A stretch of DNA of 64,000 nucleotides, from NCBI RefSeq assembly GCF_013375555.1, contig NZ_JABXWB010000005.1, positions 761,501-825,500 on the forward strand. The letters run 5' to 3'. A program made the translations under genes and the position numbers. Shown piece by piece: positions 8,986-18,297 of this stretch (its first letter is position 1; every line of letters begins with the position of its first letter). The notes under the pieces are model-generated. The model had not been told where the DNA came from. It saw only the letters and a program-made list of their open reading frames with translations, and made no database searches. The stretch comes from Sphingobium sp. EM0848 (GTDB lineage Bacteria; Pseudomonadota; Alphaproteobacteria; Sphingomonadales; Sphingomonadaceae).

Positions 8986-10437
8986 TTAACGCGGCGCTTC
9001 CCAACCGAGGCCGAGCGCCTTTTGCAGGGCGATATAGTCGGCGGTCATTGCCGCCGTGCCCTGGACAAGCGTCTGGGCTGCGGCGATGCTCTGCCGTTCC
9101 GCGTCCAGAAGCTGGATGCGCGTGGCGGTGCCGGCTTCGAAACGCTGGCGTATCAGCGCGGCGCTGCGGTCGGCCGACGCCTTGGACCGGGCGGCGCTGG
9201 CGACGGCCAGCCGCCGGGCGCCGAAGCGGGAAAGGGCGTCCTCGCTATCGCGCAGGGCATTGAGGACAGCCTGGCGATATTGAGCGGCGGCTTCGTCCTG
9301 CGCGCCCCTGCTCTGCTCCACGCGGGCAGCGTTGCGGCCGAAATCGAGGAAGCTCCAGCTAAGGCGCGGCATGGCGATGGCGGCGAGTTTGTTGAAATCG
9401 AAGACGTCGCCCGGATTGGTGCCGCCGATGCCGATCAGGCCCATGAAACTGAGGCTGGGGAAGCGCGCGGCCTGTGCCACGCCGATCTTCGCGGTGGCGG
9501 CGGCATATTGACGCTCCGCCGCGCGGATATCGGGGCGGCGCTGGAGCAGGGCGGCGGGATCGCCGATGGCGACGCTGGCGGGGGGCAGCGGAATGGCGGC
9601 CGGGGGCCCAAGCATGGCGTCGAGTGCGCCCGGCGCTTCGCCAGCCAATGTGGCCAATGCGTTGAGATAGGCGTCACGCTCCGCATTCAGGGGCAGGATC
9701 GCGGCTTCGGCCTGTTCGAGCTGATTGCGCTGCTGCTCCAGTTCCAGCGCGGAGGCGGTGCCCCGGTGCTGGCGCTGTTCGGTAAGGAGCAGCGTGTCGC
9801 GCTGTCGGGTGATATTGTCCTGCGCCAGAGCGATGCGCTGTTGCCGGTCACGCAGATTGACATAGGTCTGCGCGATTTCGGCGGTCAGGCTGACCTGCGC
9901 GTCGGCGACATTGGCCTCTGCCGCGCCGAGCTGGGCCTGCGCGGCCTCCACTCCGCGCCGCTTGCCGCCCCACAGATCGACCTCCCAACTGGCGTCGAAG
10001 CCCAGATTGTAAAGATTGAGGGACTGGCTGCCGCCGCTGCTCGACTGGCTTCCATCGGAGGCGTTGCTGCCGTTCGATCCGCTGAGGTCAAGGCCCGGAA
10101 TCTGGGCATGGACATACAGGGCCGAGGCGTTGGCGCTGGGCAGGGCATTGGCGCGTTCCGAACGCAGTGAGGCGCGGGCCTGCCGGACCCGCGCCTGCGC
10201 AACGGCCACGCCGGGATTGGCGGCGAGTGCGCGGGTTTCGAGCCCATCCAGCACCGGATCGCCCAGCGAGGACCACCATGTCGCGGTCGCAGGCGCCTGC
10301 GGACTGGCACCGTCCGCCGTCCGCACGAACTGCGCTTCGGGACGGGCGGCCCTGGCGGTTCCGGGTCCATGATAATCCGGCCCGGCGGTGCAGGCGGCCA
10401 GTGCGAACAGGGGAAGGGCGATCAGAAGGGAACGCAT
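8986..10437 (-). CDS. NodT/OprM-type outer-membrane efflux channel lipoprotein
   Basis: A 483-residue TolC-like outer-membrane factor. The N-terminus MRSLLIALPLFALAACTAGPDY is a lipoprotein signal with Cys16 as the lipidation site and the GPDY start usual in NodT proteins. Long alanine- and glutamine-rich alpha-helical stretches (about 60-210 and 280-470) are the two outer-membrane-efflux repeats. It is the last gene of a three-gene operon with the DHA2 pump (11 bp upstream) and the HlyD adaptor, giving a complete envelope-spanning pump. Substrate is unknown; such MarR-linked Emr-type pumps commonly export aromatic acids, uncouplers or antibiotics. Confidence 0.93.
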   Translation of the reverse strand: MRSLLIALPLFALAACTAGPDYHGPGTARAARPEAQFVRTADGASPQAPATATWWSSLGDPVLDGLETRALAANPGVAVAQARVRQARASLRSERANALPSANASALYVHAQIPGLDLSGSNGSNASDGSQSSSGGSQSLNLYNLGFDASWEVDLWGGKRRGVEAAQAQLGAAEANVADAQVSLTAEIAQTYVNLRDRQQRIALAQDNITRQRDTLLLTEQRQHRGTASALELEQQRNQLEQAEAAILPLNAERDAYLNALATLAGEAPGALDAMLGPPAAIPLPPASVAIGDPAALLQRRPDIRAAERQYAAATAKIGVAQAARFPSLSFMGLIGIGGTNPGDVFDFNKLAAIAMPRLSWSFLDFGRNAARVEQSRGAQDEAAAQYRQAVLNALRDSEDALSRFGARRLAVASAARSKASADRSAALIRQRFEAGTATRIQLLDAERQSIAAAQTLVQGTAAMTADYIALQKALGLGWEAPR

Positions 10438-10448
10438 TGACGGTGGCC

Positions 10449-12008
10449 TCAGTGCATCGCAACCGCTTGCCCCTTGGGCAAGGGGCGCAGGAACAGGACG
10501 AGCGGCAGGACAGCGATGATGCCGACCGCCAGCATCGTGAATATGTCGTTATAGGTCATGATCAGCGCTTCCCGTTGGATCGTCCCCGCCAGGGAACGCA
10601 GCGCCGCATCATGACCGCCCAGCGCATGGCCGAGGCCGTTGATATAATCCTGCACATGCACGCTGTTGGCGCTCAGGCTTTCTTCCATGCGGCGGCTGTG
10701 GAACCATGTCCGCTGGTCCTGAATGGTGGCTATGCCCGCCAGCGCCAGCGATCCGCCGAGATTGCGAACCGTGTTGAACAGCCCGGCCGCATCGCCCGCA
10801 TTTTCCCGAGGGACAGAGGCGATGGCGGCCTGATTGAGGAACAGGAAGCCAAAGACGCTGCCGACGCCGCGCAGCAATTGCGATTCGATGAAATCATGGC
10901 CGACCGCCTGATTGGTCAGCGTCGTATCGATCCAGCAACTTGTCGCCATGACGAGCAGGCCGATGCTGACCGCGATGCGGATGTCCAGATGCCGGATCAG
11001 CAGTGGCGTCAGCGGCATCAGCATCAGGCTGGGGATGCCGGACAGCAGCACGATGCGGCCCGACTGCAAGGCGTTATAGTCGGCAATCGCGGCCAGGAAC
11101 TGCGGAATGACGAAGGCCGTGCCATACAGCATCATGCCCATCACCACGCCCATCATCGCCACCGCGCCGAATTGCCGGTCGAGCAGCAGCTTCAGGCGGA
11201 TGACCGGCCTTTGGGCCAGAAACTGCCCTGCAAACAGCGAGATGAAGCCCACGCCCGAGACGATCGACAGGATGACGATTTCATGGCTTTGGAACCATTG
11301 TTCGCGCTGCCCCTCCTCCAGTACGATGGTGAGGCCGCCAAGGCCGAGCGCCATGCCGGCGATGCCCAGCCAGTCGGCTTGCCAGAATTCGCGCCAATGC
11401 GGTCTCTGATGCGGCATCGTCACCAGCAGCAGGGTCGCCAATATGATGCCGACCGGCAGGTTGAGGAAGAAGGCATAGTGCCAGCTGATATTTTCCGTCA
11501 GCCAGCCGCCGACCAGCGGTCCCAATACCGGTCCAAGGATTGCGGTGACGCCGAACATCGCATTGCCGATGGGCTGTTGGGACCGGGGCAGGCGGGTGGC
11601 GATGATCGTCATGGCGGTGGGGATCATCGCGCCGCCGGTAAAGCCCTGTCCGACGCGGCCAATGATCATGGTCGTCAGATTCTCAGCGACGCCGCACAGC
11701 ATCGAAAAGGCGGTGAACAGGAAGGCCGCGATCAGCAGCAGGGTGCGCAGGCCCAGCAATCGTTCCAGCCAGGCCGCCAGTGGAATGATGATGATTTCCG
11801 CGACCAGATAGGATGTCGCGATCCACGTGCCCTCCGTCCCGCTGGCGCCGATTTCGCCCTGGATAGTGGGTAGGGCGGAATTGACGATGGAAACGTCCAG
11901 CGTCGCCATCATCGCGCCCAGACTACCCGCCGCGACCGCCAGCCAGGCAGCAGCGTCGGCGCGTTCCGGCACCGCTGGGGTTGGTGAGGCGGCGAAGGTG
12001 GCGTTCAT
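10449..12008 (-). CDS. DHA2-family MFS multidrug efflux pump (EmrB-like)
   Basis: A 519-residue inner-membrane proton antiporter with about 14 membrane segments. Family motifs include LDVSIVNSALPTIQGEIG in helix 1, the antiporter motif C GPVLGPLVGGWL, and WHYAFFLNLPVG. It overlaps the adaptor gene by 4 bp (ATGA), showing translational coupling, and is followed by the outer-membrane channel. It would expel substrates through the adaptor and channel across both membranes. Expression is probably controlled by the divergent MarR protein at 13250. Confidence 0.94.
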   Translation of the reverse strand: MNATFAASPTPAVPERADAAAWLAVAAGSLGAMMATLDVSIVNSALPTIQGEIGASGTEGTWIATSYLVAEIIIIPLAAWLERLLGLRTLLLIAAFLFTAFSMLCGVAENLTTMIIGRVGQGFTGGAMIPTAMTIIATRLPRSQQPIGNAMFGVTAILGPVLGPLVGGWLTENISWHYAFFLNLPVGIILATLLLVTMPHQRPHWREFWQADWLGIAGMALGLGGLTIVLEEGQREQWFQSHEIVILSIVSGVGFISLFAGQFLAQRPVIRLKLLLDRQFGAVAMMGVVMGMMLYGTAFVIPQFLAAIADYNALQSGRIVLLSGIPSLMLMPLTPLLIRHLDIRIAVSIGLLVMATSCWIDTTLTNQAVGHDFIESQLLRGVGSVFGFLFLNQAAIASVPRENAGDAAGLFNTVRNLGGSLALAGIATIQDQRTWFHSRRMEESLSANSVHVQDYINGLGHALGGHDAALRSLAGTIQREALIMTYNDIFTMLAVGIIAVLPLVLFLRPLPKGQAVAMH

Positions 12009-13171
12009 CGATTGATCCGGGCGTTATGCTGCTCCTGTTCGCGGCGGATCTGCTCCGAAGCATTCTTGGCCGAGCGGGTGTCGACCGACACCTCGACCGA
12101 CATGCCGGGGATCAGCATCTTGCGGGTTTCGGGACCGGCGCTGATGGCGATGCGGACGGGGACCCGCTGGACGATCTTGGTGAAGTTGCCGGTGGCGTTC
12201 TGCGGCGGCAGGATGGAAAATTGCGCGCCGGTGCCGGGCGCGAAGCTGGCCACCTGCCCCAGCAGTTCGACGCCGGGCAGGGCGTCGACTGTCACCTTCA
12301 CCGGCTGGCCGACGCGCATCAGGCCAAGCTGGGTTTCCTTGAAATTGGCTTCGATATAGAGGCTGGCCTTGGGCACCAGCGTCATCAGGCGGGTGGCGGC
12401 CTGGACGAACTGGCCCTGACGCACGCTCTTGTCGCCGATGCGCCCATCCACAGCGGCGCGCAGGATGGTGGCCTCCACATCGGTATTGGCGGCGGAAAGC
12501 TGGGCGCGGGCGGCCTCGCCCTGCGCCTGCGCCTGCTTTACCTGCGCTTCGAGGGTGGCGATCCGCTTCTGCGCGCTGGCCAGCACCGCCTGCGCGGCGG
12601 CGGCCTTGGCCCGGGCCTGCGTGGCTTGATTCTGAAGTTCGGACAGCCGTTCGCGGGTTTCCGCGCCGCTTGCCGCCAGTGGGCGGTAACGTTCGACCTC
12701 GCTCGCAGCGAAGACCGCATTGGCATTGGCGGCATTGAGGTCAGCCTCCGCCTGGTCGATGGCGGCGTGCTGTTCGGCGATTTGCGCCGCGACGCCTGCG
12801 GCATTGGCCTTGGCCACGTCGATCTGGGCAACCGACTGCGCCGCCTGGGCGCGATAATCGCGGGGATCGATCTGGGCGAGCGGCTGGCCTGCCTTCACAT
12901 CCTGATTCTCGGCGACGAAGACGCGGTCGACATAGCCCGGCACCTTGGGCGCGATCGTGATCGAATCGGCCTGAATATAGGCGTCGTTGGTCGATTCCTG
13001 ATATTTGCCGAAGGTTTCGAAGCGGATGAACCAGAATATGGCGCTGATGATCAGCGCCAGCATTACCAGCAGCAGGATGAGCCGCGCGCGCGGACTTTTG
13101 AGACGGGAGGAGCCGTTCTGGCCCGAGTCGTCTGCCGGGAAGGATGGGGACGCCGCTGTGTGGGAAGGCAT
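12005..13171 (-). CDS. HlyD/EmrA-type membrane fusion protein
   Basis: A 388-residue periplasmic adaptor anchored by one N-terminal membrane helix (LILLLVMLALIISAIFWFI). Next comes the biotinyl-lipoyl half-motif TNDAYIQADSITIAPKVPGYV, a long coiled-coil hairpin (about 110-215) and the second half VDGRIGDKSVRQGQFVQA. It bridges the EmrB-like pump and the outer-membrane channel encoded downstream. The ATG at 13171 was preferred because the adaptor-family N-terminus begins there; an upstream in-frame extension runs into the regulatory region. First gene of the efflux operon. Confidence 0.93.
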   Translation of the reverse strand: MPSHTAASPSFPADDSGQNGSSRLKSPRARLILLLVMLALIISAIFWFIRFETFGKYQESTNDAYIQADSITIAPKVPGYVDRVFVAENQDVKAGQPLAQIDPRDYRAQAAQSVAQIDVAKANAAGVAAQIAEQHAAIDQAEADLNAANANAVFAASEVERYRPLAASGAETRERLSELQNQATQARAKAAAAQAVLASAQKRIATLEAQVKQAQAQGEAARAQLSAANTDVEATILRAAVDGRIGDKSVRQGQFVQAATRLMTLVPKASLYIEANFKETQLGLMRVGQPVKVTVDALPGVELLGQVASFAPGTGAQFSILPPQNATGNFTKIVQRVPVRIAISAGPETRKMLIPGMSVEVSVDTRSAKNASEQIRREQEQHNARINR

Positions 13172-13218
13172 GGGAAACTCATCAATCGCTGGGACGATCC
13201 CTATGCTCGCTCTTGCAG

Positions 13219-13240
13219 TATCGCGCAATACCATTTATTG
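13219..13240. promoter_or_regulatory. Putative MarR operator in divergent efflux/marR promoter
   Basis: Two overlapping inverted repeats lie in the 78-bp divergent region: TATCGCGCAATA (13219-13230, ten of twelve positions symmetric) and CAATACCATTTATTG (13226-13240, perfect five-base arms). TTGCAG-17-TATTGA (13213-13218 and 13236-13241) could be the marR promoter, overlapping the repeats; if so the marR message would be almost leaderless. The arrangement fits MarR-type repression of both directions. No binding data exist. Confidence 0.5.
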
Positions 13241-13249
13241 AGGGACCTC

Positions 13250-13681
13250 ATGAATACCTCCAAGGAAGAGTTGGTCGCCGATCTGTTTCGCGTCGTCACG
13301 CTGCTGCGCAAATCCTTCGACCGGGAAATGCTGGCCTGCGGTGCCTCGCTTGCCCAGACCAAGGTGCTGATGTGTATCAAGGGGATGCCCGGAACGGCGC
13401 GAGCGGCCGATATTGCCGAGGCGTTGGGGATTTCTCCGCGCACCGTGACCGAGGCGCTGGACGGGCTGGAGCGGGAAGGGCGGATCGTAAGGGCGGCCGA
13501 TCCGGACGATCGCCGGGTCAAACGGCTGACGATCACCAGCGCGGGTGAAGAGGCTCTTGGCCTGACGCAGCCCTTGCGTCGCAAGCTCAGCGAGCAGGTG
13601 GTGGAAGCGCTGGAACCGTCCGAACAGCGGCAATTTCATGCTGCATTGCGGAAAATACTGGAGCGGCTGCCGACAGGCTGA
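13250..13681 (+). CDS. MarR-family transcriptional regulator
   Basis: A 143-residue winged-helix DNA-binding protein. The helix-turn-helix is ARAADIAEALGISPRTVTEALDGLEREG and the wing is IVRAADPDDRRVKRLTITSAG. It is transcribed divergently from the three-gene efflux operon with only 78 bp between starts, the classical layout for a MarR repressor of a drug-efflux operon that is released when a phenolic or lipophilic ligand binds. The start ATG at 13250 gives the normal family length. Confidence 0.93.
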   Translation: MNTSKEELVADLFRVVTLLRKSFDREMLACGASLAQTKVLMCIKGMPGTARAADIAEALGISPRTVTEALDGLEREGRIVRAADPDDRRVKRLTITSAGEEALGLTQPLRRKLSEQVVEALEPSEQRQFHAALRKILERLPTG

Positions 13682-13685
13682 CCCT

Positions 13686-13714
13686 TTGCTTCCACCCATT
13701 TTCTCTGTTATCAT
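13686..13714 (+). promoter_or_regulatory. Candidate sigma-70 promoter for 37-residue ORF
   Basis: TTGCTT (13686-13691) and TATCAT (13709-13714) are separated by exactly 17 bases, within an AT-richer stretch just after the marR stop codon. A start about seven bases downstream would leave a leader of roughly 35 nt before the ATG at 13756. Eye-matched only. Confidence 0.4.
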
Positions 13715-13755
13715 CGCTTCATTGACCGGCATCAAAAGTCGGCGGTAATGGAGAG

Positions 13756-13869
13756 ATGCAAGTGGAGCGTATCCATTATAACATGTGCCAGTGCAGCGTG
13801 GGTCTGCTGGCCTTGTGCAGCGCGTCGGCTCTTACGCTGACCGGCACTCTGTATATTTTGCTGAGGTAA
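13756..13869 (+). CDS. Possible small membrane protein (37 aa)
   Basis: A 38-codon frame in the 258-bp gap between marR and ilvD. It reads MQVERIHYNMCQC at the start, then a hydrophobic run (SVGLLALCSASALTLTGTLY) long enough for one membrane span, and ends ILLR. Support is contextual: a promoter-like pair at 13686-13714 upstream and a terminator at 13898-13930 just 29 bp past the stop. The ribosome site is weak (GGAG close to the ATG); the internal ATG at codon 10 is an alternative start. Three cysteines sit at the membrane face. I recognise no family. It could also be a non-coding RNA or chance frame. Confidence 0.4.
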   Translation: MQVERIHYNMCQCSVGLLALCSASALTLTGTLYILLR

Positions 13870-13897
13870 GCTTCCCCTTCAGGGATAGGGGATTTGG

Positions 13898-13930
13898 AAC
13901 CTCCGCCGCCCTGCGCGACGGAGGTTTTTT
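13898..13930 (+). terminator. Rho-independent terminator
   Basis: AACCTCCG (13898-13905) pairs with CGGAGGTT (13919-13926) around a 13-base loop and is followed by a T tract to 13930. It faces the plus strand, so it ends the transcript from marR or from the 37-residue frame; the minus strand lacks a T tract. Confidence 0.75.
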
Positions 13931-13939
13931 GATGGTCGA

Positions 13940-15793
13940 TCAATCCTTCTCGATCTGGCTGACGTCGCGCACCGCACCACGCGCGGCATTGGTCGTCAGC
14001 GCGGCATAGGCGCGCAGCGCGGGCGAGACATTGCGCTTGCGGCCGAAGGGCTTCCACGCCTTGGCGCCGCGCGCTTCCATCTCCGCTTTGCGCTCTGCGA
14101 TCACCGCCTCGTCGATGTCGAGCTTGATGATGCGGTTGGGAATGTCGATGACGATCGGGTCGCCGGTGTTGACGAGGGCGATCAGCCCGCCTTCCGCCGC
14201 TTCGGGCGAAACATGGCCGATGGAGAGGCCCGACGTGCCGCCCGAGAAGCGACCGTCCGTGATGAGCGCGCAGGCCTTGCCCAGCCCCTTCGACTTCAGA
14301 TAGCTGGTCGGATAGAGCATTTCCTGCATGCCGGGGCCGCCCTTTGGCCCTTCATAGCGGATGACGACCACGTCGCCCGCCTGCACTTCATTGCCCAATA
14401 TGCCCGCGACCGCCGCGTCCTGGCTTTCATAGACCCGCGCCGTACCGTGGAAGGTCAGGATGGACTCGTCCACGCCCGCCGTCTTCACGATGCAGCCTTC
14501 CGGCGCGATATTGCCGAACAGCACCGCGAGGCCGCCATCCTTGGAGAAGGGGTGTTCGGCGCTGCGGATGACGCCCGCCTCGCGGTCGGTATCCAGTTCC
14601 TTCCAGCGGTTCGACTGGCTGAAGGCGACCGTGGTGCGCACGCCGCCGGGCGCAGCCTTGAAGAATTCCCGCACGCTCTCGCTCCCGGTGCGGCTGATGT
14701 CCCAGCGGTCGAGCGCTTCGCCCATGGTCCGGCTGTGGACGGTGGGGAGGCTGGCGTCGATCAGCCCGGCTTTGTCGAGCTGGCCCAGGATCGCCATGAT
14801 GCCGCCGGCGCGGTGGACGTCCTCCATATGGACGTCCTGCTTGGCGGGCGCGACCTTGCAGAGGCAGGGAACACGGCGTGACAGCCGGTCGATATCAGCC
14901 ATGGTGAAATCGACCCCGCCTTCATAGGCGGCGGCGAGCAAATGGAGTACCGTGTTGGTCGAACCGCCCATGGCGATGTCGAGGCTCATGGCATTTTCGA
15001 AGGCGGCGAAACTGGCGATGGAGCGCGGCAGGACGGAGGCGTCCTCCTGCTCATACCAGCGTTTCGCGAGGTCGACGATGCTGTGGCCTGCCTCACGGAA
15101 CAGCTTCTCGCGGTCGGCATGGGTGGCGAGGACCGAGCCGTTGCCGGGGAGCGAGAGGCCAAGCGCTTCGGTCAGGCAGTTCATCGAATTGGCGGTGAAC
15201 ATGCCCGAGCAGCTGCCGCAGGTCGGGCAAGCGGAGCGCTCGATGACCTTCACTTCTTCATCGGTGTAGCTCTCGTCGGCGGCGGCGACCATGGCGTCGA
15301 CCAGATCGAGCGCGATGGTCTGGCCGTGGATATCCGCCTTACCCGCCTCCATCGGTCCGCCCGATACGAAGATGGCGGGGATGTTGAGGCGCATCGCGGC
15401 CATCAGCATGCCCGGCGTGATCTTGTCGCAGTTGGAGATGCAGACGAGCGCATCGGCCGTATGGGCGTTGACCATATATTCGACGCTGTCGGCGATGAGG
15501 TCGCGGCTGGGCAGCGAATAGAGCATGCCGTCATGGCCCATGGCGATGCCGTCATCGACCGCGATGGTATTGAATTCCTTGGCGACGCCGCCTGCCGCCT
15601 CGATTTCCCGTGCGACCAGCTGGCCGAGATCCTTAAGGTGGACATGGCCCGGCACGAACTGGGTGAAGCTGTTGGCGATGGCGATGATCGGCTTGCCAAA
15701 ATCCTCGTCCTTCATGCCGGTGGCGCGCCAGAGGCCGCGGGCACCGGCCATGTTGCGGCCGTGGGTGCTGGTGCGGGAACGATAATGCGGCAT
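13940..15793 (-). CDS. ilvD: Dihydroxy-acid dehydratase
   Basis: A 617-residue iron-sulfur dehydratase that converts 2,3-dihydroxy-isovalerate and 2,3-dihydroxy-3-methylvalerate to the 2-keto acids in valine, isoleucine, leucine and pantothenate synthesis. Fe-S ligands are visible as Cys122 ([11 protein letters not shown]) and Cys195 ([15 protein letters not shown]). The N-terminus [20 protein letters not shown] and C-terminus [21 protein letters not shown] are typical of the proteobacterial IlvD. It is alone on its strand, divergent from a LysR gene 112 bp away. No leader attenuator is visible. Confidence 0.96.
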   Translation of the reverse strand: MPHYRSRTSTHGRNMAGARGLWRATGMKDEDFGKPIIAIANSFTQFVPGHVHLKDLGQLVAREIEAAGGVAKEFNTIAVDDGIAMGHDGMLYSLPSRDLIADSVEYMVNAHTADALVCISNCDKITPGMLMAAMRLNIPAIFVSGGPMEAGKADIHGQTIALDLVDAMVAAADESYTDEEVKVIERSACPTCGSCSGMFTANSMNCLTEALGLSLPGNGSVLATHADREKLFREAGHSIVDLAKRWYEQEDASVLPRSIASFAAFENAMSLDIAMGGSTNTVLHLLAAAYEGGVDFTMADIDRLSRRVPCLCKVAPAKQDVHMEDVHRAGGIMAILGQLDKAGLIDASLPTVHSRTMGEALDRWDISRTGSESVREFFKAAPGGVRTTVAFSQSNRWKELDTDREAGVIRSAEHPFSKDGGLAVLFGNIAPEGCIVKTAGVDESILTFHGTARVYESQDAAVAGILGNEVQAGDVVVIRYEGPKGGPGMQEMLYPTSYLKSKGLGKACALITDGRFSGGTSGLSIGHVSPEAAEGGLIALVNTGDPIVIDIPNRIIKLDIDEAVIAERKAEMEARGAKAWKPFGRKRNVSPALRAYAALTTNAARGAVRDVSQIEKD

Positions 15794-15848
15794 GTGTCTG
15801 ACTACCCTTGGCTTCTGTCGGAATTTTGCGAGGCAGTTTACGCCCTTG

Positions 15849-15880
15849 GGATCAGGTTGTGAAATATATTTCTCTGATCC
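15849..15880. promoter_or_regulatory. Inverted repeat between ilvD and lysR, possible operator
   Basis: GGATCAG (15849-15855) and CTGATCC (15874-15880) are perfect arms separated by 18 AT-rich bases, 26 bp before the LysR start and 56 bp before ilvD. It is a plausible autoregulatory LysR site, although LysR boxes more often show T-N11-A. Confidence 0.4.
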
Positions 15881-15905
15881 AATAAAGTCATGTTATGAAT
15901 GATAG

Positions 15906-16820
15906 ATGGATTTGCGTCAGCTCAATCATTTCATTGCGGTGGCGGAGGAATTGCATTTCGGACGCGCGGCGGAGCGGCTCGGCATGACCCAGCCGCCGCT
16001 CAGCCAGTCGATCATGGCGCTGGAGCGGGAATTGGGCGCGCCCCTTTTTGCCCGGACCAAGCGCAACGTCGCGCTGACCTCCTTTGGCCAGCAATGGCTG
16101 GAGCATGTACGCCCGGCGGTGGGCGCCGTCGCTGACCTGCAAGCCATGGCGGAAAGGCTGCGGGAGGGGACGGTCGGGCGGCTGGCCTTGTCCTTCGTCA
16201 GCTCTGCCGACTATAGCATCCTGCCCGCGCTGGTCCGGCGCTATTCCACGGCCGTACCCGATGTCGAGATGACATTGGCCGAAGCGACCAGCGACGTGCA
16301 GATCGAGGCGCTGGTGGAGGGGCGGATCGATGCGGGCATATTGATCCCGCCGGAATCGGGCCTGCCCGCAGCGATCGAATATCGACCGCTGCTGCGCGAG
16401 CCTCTGGTCGCGGCGGTGCCGGAAGGCTGGACGCAAGACGGGCGCCTTCAACTCGATCAGGACAGGCTGGCGGGGGAGGGCTGGATGGACCAGCCGCTGC
16501 TGCTCTTTCCCCGTCATGTCTCGCCCACCTTCCACGACCTTGTTCTCGACCATTACCGGGCCAAGGGGCATCATCCATCGATCCGCCAGCGCGCGATCCA
16601 GATGCAGACGATCATCAGCCTCGTCTCGGCGGAAATGGGTCTGGCGCTGGTGCCGGCATCGCTTCAGAATCTGGCGCGCACGGGGGTGCGCTATCTGCCG
16701 CTGGCGGACGGTGCGCCCGTGCTGGAAACCGGCCTGGCCTGGCGCCGGACGGATGAGGCGCCTACGCTACGCGCCCTGATCCGTATTGCGCTGCAACTGG
16801 CGGAGCCGTCCGGACCCTGA
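15906..16820 (+). CDS. LysR-family transcriptional regulator
   Basis: A 304-residue LysR regulator. The N-terminal helix-turn-helix reads MDLRQLNHFIAVAEELHFGRAAERLGMTQPPLSQ (the conserved AAxxLxxxQPxLSxxI pattern), followed by an inducer-binding domain from about residue 90. The N-terminal motif style matches the subgroup that controls aromatic-acid and dicarboxylate catabolism. It is divergent from ilvD and convergent with the CoA-transferase operon (30 bp between stops). Its target is not clear; ilvD or its own promoter is most likely from position. Confidence 0.9.
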   Translation: MDLRQLNHFIAVAEELHFGRAAERLGMTQPPLSQSIMALERELGAPLFARTKRNVALTSFGQQWLEHVRPAVGAVADLQAMAERLREGTVGRLALSFVSSADYSILPALVRRYSTAVPDVEMTLAEATSDVQIEALVEGRIDAGILIPPESGLPAAIEYRPLLREPLVAAVPEGWTQDGRLQLDQDRLAGEGWMDQPLLLFPRHVSPTFHDLVLDHYRAKGHHPSIRQRAIQMQTIISLVSAEMGLALVPASLQNLARTGVRYLPLADGAPVLETGLAWRRTDEAPTLRALIRIALQLAEPSGP

Positions 16821-16849
16821 TTGGTTCAGCTCTCCGCCATTGCGGGGTT

Positions 16850-17503
16850 TCAGTCGATGGTGAAATGCGCGGTCGTCTTAGCGGCGACTTCCTGCGCCGT
16901 CACGCCCGGAGCGAGTTGGACGAGCCGGAACGGGCTGTCATGGTCGGGCCGCTGGAAGACGCACAGGTCGGTGACGATCATGTCGACCACATTCTTGCCG
17001 GTCAGCGGCAGGGTGCAGGCGGGGATGAATTTGGGGCTGCCGTCCTTGGACGTGTGCTCCATGACGACGATGATCTTCTTGACGCCCGCGACCAGATCCA
17101 TCGCGCCGCCCATGCCCTTGATCATCTTGCCGGGGATCATCCAGTTGGCGATGTCGCCATTTTCCGCCACTTCCATCGCGCCCAGCACGGTCAGGTCGAT
17201 ATGCCCGCCGCGGATCATCGCGAAACTGTCGGCGCTGGAGAAATAGGCCGAATTGGGCAATTCGCTGATCGTCTGCTTGCCCGCATTGATCAGGTCGGCA
17301 TCCTCCTCGCCCTCATAGGGGAAGGGGCCGATGCCCAGCATCCCGTTCTCGGACTGGAGCGTCACCTCCACGCCTGCGGGAATATGGTTCGCCACCAGCG
17401 TCGGAATGCCGATGCCCAGGTTCACGTAGAAACCGTCTTGCAGTTCCTTCGCCGCGCGGGCGGCCATCTCATCGCGTGACCAGCCTTTGGATTCCTGGGC
17501 CAT
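16850..17503 (-). CDS. 3-oxoacid CoA-transferase, subunit B
   Basis: A 217-residue beta subunit of a family I CoA-transferase. The catalytic glutamate is Glu52 in the SENG motif ([19 protein letters not shown]), which forms the glutamyl-CoA thioester. [13 protein letters not shown] and [25 protein letters not shown] segments are characteristic. With subunit A it transfers CoA from succinyl-CoA to a 3-oxoacid such as acetoacetate or 3-oxoadipate. The gene starts one base inside the stop of subunit A. Whether the substrate is acetoacetate (Sco/Atu type) or 3-oxoadipate (PcaIJ) cannot be settled; no protocatechuate genes are nearby. Confidence 0.93.
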   Translation of the reverse strand: MAQESKGWSRDEMAARAAKELQDGFYVNLGIGIPTLVANHIPAGVEVTLQSENGMLGIGPFPYEGEEDADLINAGKQTISELPNSAYFSSADSFAMIRGGHIDLTVLGAMEVAENGDIANWMIPGKMIKGMGGAMDLVAGVKKIIVVMEHTSKDGSPKFIPACTLPLTGKNVVDMIVTDLCVFQRPDHDSPFRLVQLAPGVTAQEVAAKTTAHFTID

Positions 17504-18213
17504 TATGCAGTCTCCCTCTGGCGAACGGTGCGGAATTCGATCTTCTTGTCATAGGGGCTGCCTATGATCATGCGCTTCACATAGATGCCGGGCAGATGGA
17601 TCGTGTCGGGATCGAGGCTGCCGACCGGCACCACTTCCTCGACCTCCGCGACGCAGATCTTGGCCGCCGTCGCCATCGGCGCATTGAAGTTGCGCGCCGT
17701 CTTGCGGAAGATCAGATTGCCGCTCTCATCGGCCTTCCAGCCCTTGACGATCGCCACGTCCGCGAAAATCCCGCGTTCCAGGATATAATCCTGCCCGTCG
17801 AAAGTCTTGACTTCCTTGCCCTCGGCCACGGCGGTGCCCACGCCCGTCCTGGTGTAGAAGCCCGGAATCCCCGCGCCGCCGGCGCGGCAGCGTTCCGCCA
17901 GCGTGCCCTGCGGGCAGAATTCGACCTCCAGCTCTCCCGCCAGATATTGCCGCTCGAATTCCTTATTCTCCCCGACATAGGAGGAGATCATCTTCTTCAC
18001 CTGCCGCGTGCGCAGCAGCTTGCCCAACCCCTCGCCATCGATCCCGGCATTGTTGGAGGCGATGGTCAGGTCCCTGACGCCCGAATCCCGGATCGCGTCG
18101 ATCAGCCGCTCCGGAATGCCGCACAGCCCAAAACCGCCCGCGCACAGATGCATCCCGTCGAAGAGAAGACCCTCCAACGCGGATGCAGCATTCGGATAAA
18201 TTTTGTTCGCCAT
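17503..18213 (-). CDS. 3-oxoacid CoA-transferase, subunit A
   Basis: The 236-residue alpha subunit. The glycine-rich CoA-binding region [26 protein letters not shown] lies near the N-terminus, followed by [16 protein letters not shown] and [20 protein letters not shown], all standard for this subunit. ATG at 18213 is preceded by GAGGAGAGG. It forms a two-gene operon with subunit B and is divergent from a LysR gene. An inverted repeat of LysR type sits in the 84-bp promoter gap, so inducer-dependent control is likely. Confidence 0.93.
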   Translation of the reverse strand: MANKIYPNAASALEGLLFDGMHLCAGGFGLCGIPERLIDAIRDSGVRDLTIASNNAGIDGEGLGKLLRTRQVKKMISSYVGENKEFERQYLAGELEVEFCPQGTLAERCRAGGAGIPGFYTRTGVGTAVAEGKEVKTFDGQDYILERGIFADVAIVKGWKADESGNLIFRKTARNFNAPMATAAKICVAEVEEVVPVGSLDPDTIHLPGIYVKRMIIGSPYDKKIEFRTVRQRETA

Positions 18214-18250
18214 AGGCCAGCCTCTCCTCTCGGGCGGAAGGGTGTGCGAT

Positions 18251-18272
18251 ATCATTGATTATTTCCAATGAT
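18251..18272. promoter_or_regulatory. LysR-type box in CoA-transferase/lysR promoter
   Basis: ATCATTG (18251-18257) and CAATGAT (18266-18272) form perfect seven-base arms around eight AT-rich bases. This contains the T-N11-A signature of LysR binding sites and lies between the divergent CoA-transferase operon and lysR gene, the expected place for the recognition site. Confidence 0.6.
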
Positions 18273-18297
18273 TTGTTTTTTACGATAAGCATAAACA

